A DNA stretch of 64,000 bases. Source: Eggerthellaceae bacterium. GTDB lineage: Bacteria > Actinomycetota > Coriobacteriia > Coriobacteriales > Eggerthellaceae. How positions within the stretch are numbered: the first letter of the stretch is position 1; each line of letters starts with the position of its first letter. Position numbers and translations under genes: made by a program. Of this stretch, positions 63,854 through 64,000 are shown piece by piece. The stretch spans positions 1-64,000 of the forward strand of contig WRIS01000002.1 of NCBI GenBank assembly GCA_009782615.1, in the 5' to 3' direction. The notes below the pieces were generated by a model. The model did not search any database. It was not told the DNA's origin and was given only the letters and a program-made list of their open reading frames with translations.

Positions 63854-64000
63854 ATGTGGAATTCATTTAAGGACTGGATTGGCTGGGTCATCGAGTCTTT
63901 CTATAACGTGTGTGGCGACTGGGGGCTTGCCATCATCATTGTTACGGTGATTTTTAGGCTTATCATTACGCCGCTTATGCACAAACAGACAAAATCAACG
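63854..64000 (+). CDS. yidC: Membrane insertase YidC/Oxa1, N-terminal fragment
   Basis: The first 49 residues are visible before the window ends. ATG at 63854 follows GGAAGGG. WNSFKDWIGWVIESFYNVCG leads to the first helix GLAIIIVTVIFRLIITPLM followed by HKQTKST, the typical start of Gram-positive YidC (TM1 and cytoplasmic loop). No lipoprotein signal is present. Confidence 0.88.
   Translation, partial: MWNSFKDWIGWVIESFYNVCGDWGLAIIIVTVIFRLIITPLMHKQTKST

Overview
The window looks like the origin-proximal part of a Gram-positive chromosome, most likely a class Coriobacteriia actinobacterium (Eggerthellaceae-like). This assignment is inference from gene content: the core replication block yidC-yidD-rnpA-rpmH / ATPase / dnaA-dnaN-recF-DUF721-gyrB-gyrA, a DciA-type (DUF721) helicase loader, LPXTG-like PKTG cell-wall proteins, a SipW/TasA-like secretion locus, and an NRMT-type SLC11 magnesium transporter next to an MgtE-N/CBS protein. 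No 16S gene is present to prove it. Most genes lie on the minus strand from about 62 kb down to 1 kb; the rpmH-rnpA-yidD-yidC group at the right edge reads in the opposite direction.

Left part (1-14.6 kb) is accessory surface-protein territory. A truncated exported protein (1-426) and a 1667-residue exported protein (8968-13971) are paralogues at their N-termini. Each is preceded by an about 500-nt leader with the same promoter architecture, a related short ORF and an intrinsic terminator buried in that ORF. Behind the giant protein run four SipW-type (camelysin/TasA-like) substrates, a SipW-type signal peptidase, a fifth substrate and a PKTG-anchored protein, all in one direction and closely spaced. 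An AbiEi/AbiEii type IV toxin-antitoxin pair (1281-2713) sits between imperfect inverted repeats.

Middle part (14.6-35 kb): a DUF1292 protein; a fused SecDF translocase subunit; a QueH-QueA fusion with divergent HAD hydrolase and tgt (queuosine tRNA modification); a 751-residue wall protein with a 10-residue tandem repeat and its own structured leader; the Mg-related PRC-barrel/MgtE-N/CBS protein plus NRMT transporter; NhaC-like antiporter and sodium:solute symporter; purE; tRNA-Phe; a prepilin peptidase; a HemN/HemW-like radical SAM protein; purD and purA.

Right part (37-64 kb): YhaO/YhaN-like nuclease-ATPase pair; dnaB; the rpsF-ssb-rpsR-rplI operon; an unknown acidic protein; a WG-repeat lipoprotein; two tandem tRNA-Ser genes with a duplicated tail; a parvulin-type foldase lipoprotein; typA/bipA with a DnaJ-domain protein; tRNA-Ala and tRNA-Ile; a bifunctional-nuclease-family protein; then gyrA, gyrB, DUF721, recF, dnaN, dnaA, a GHKL ATPase-HTH protein, and the divergent rpmH group. 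DnaA-box-like sites occur in the dnaA-dnaN gap, in the AT-rich gap before rpmH, and upstream of dnaB. The strongest candidates for something undescribed are the twin leader/short-ORF/terminator systems controlling the surface proteins, and the bistable leader of the 751-residue wall protein.
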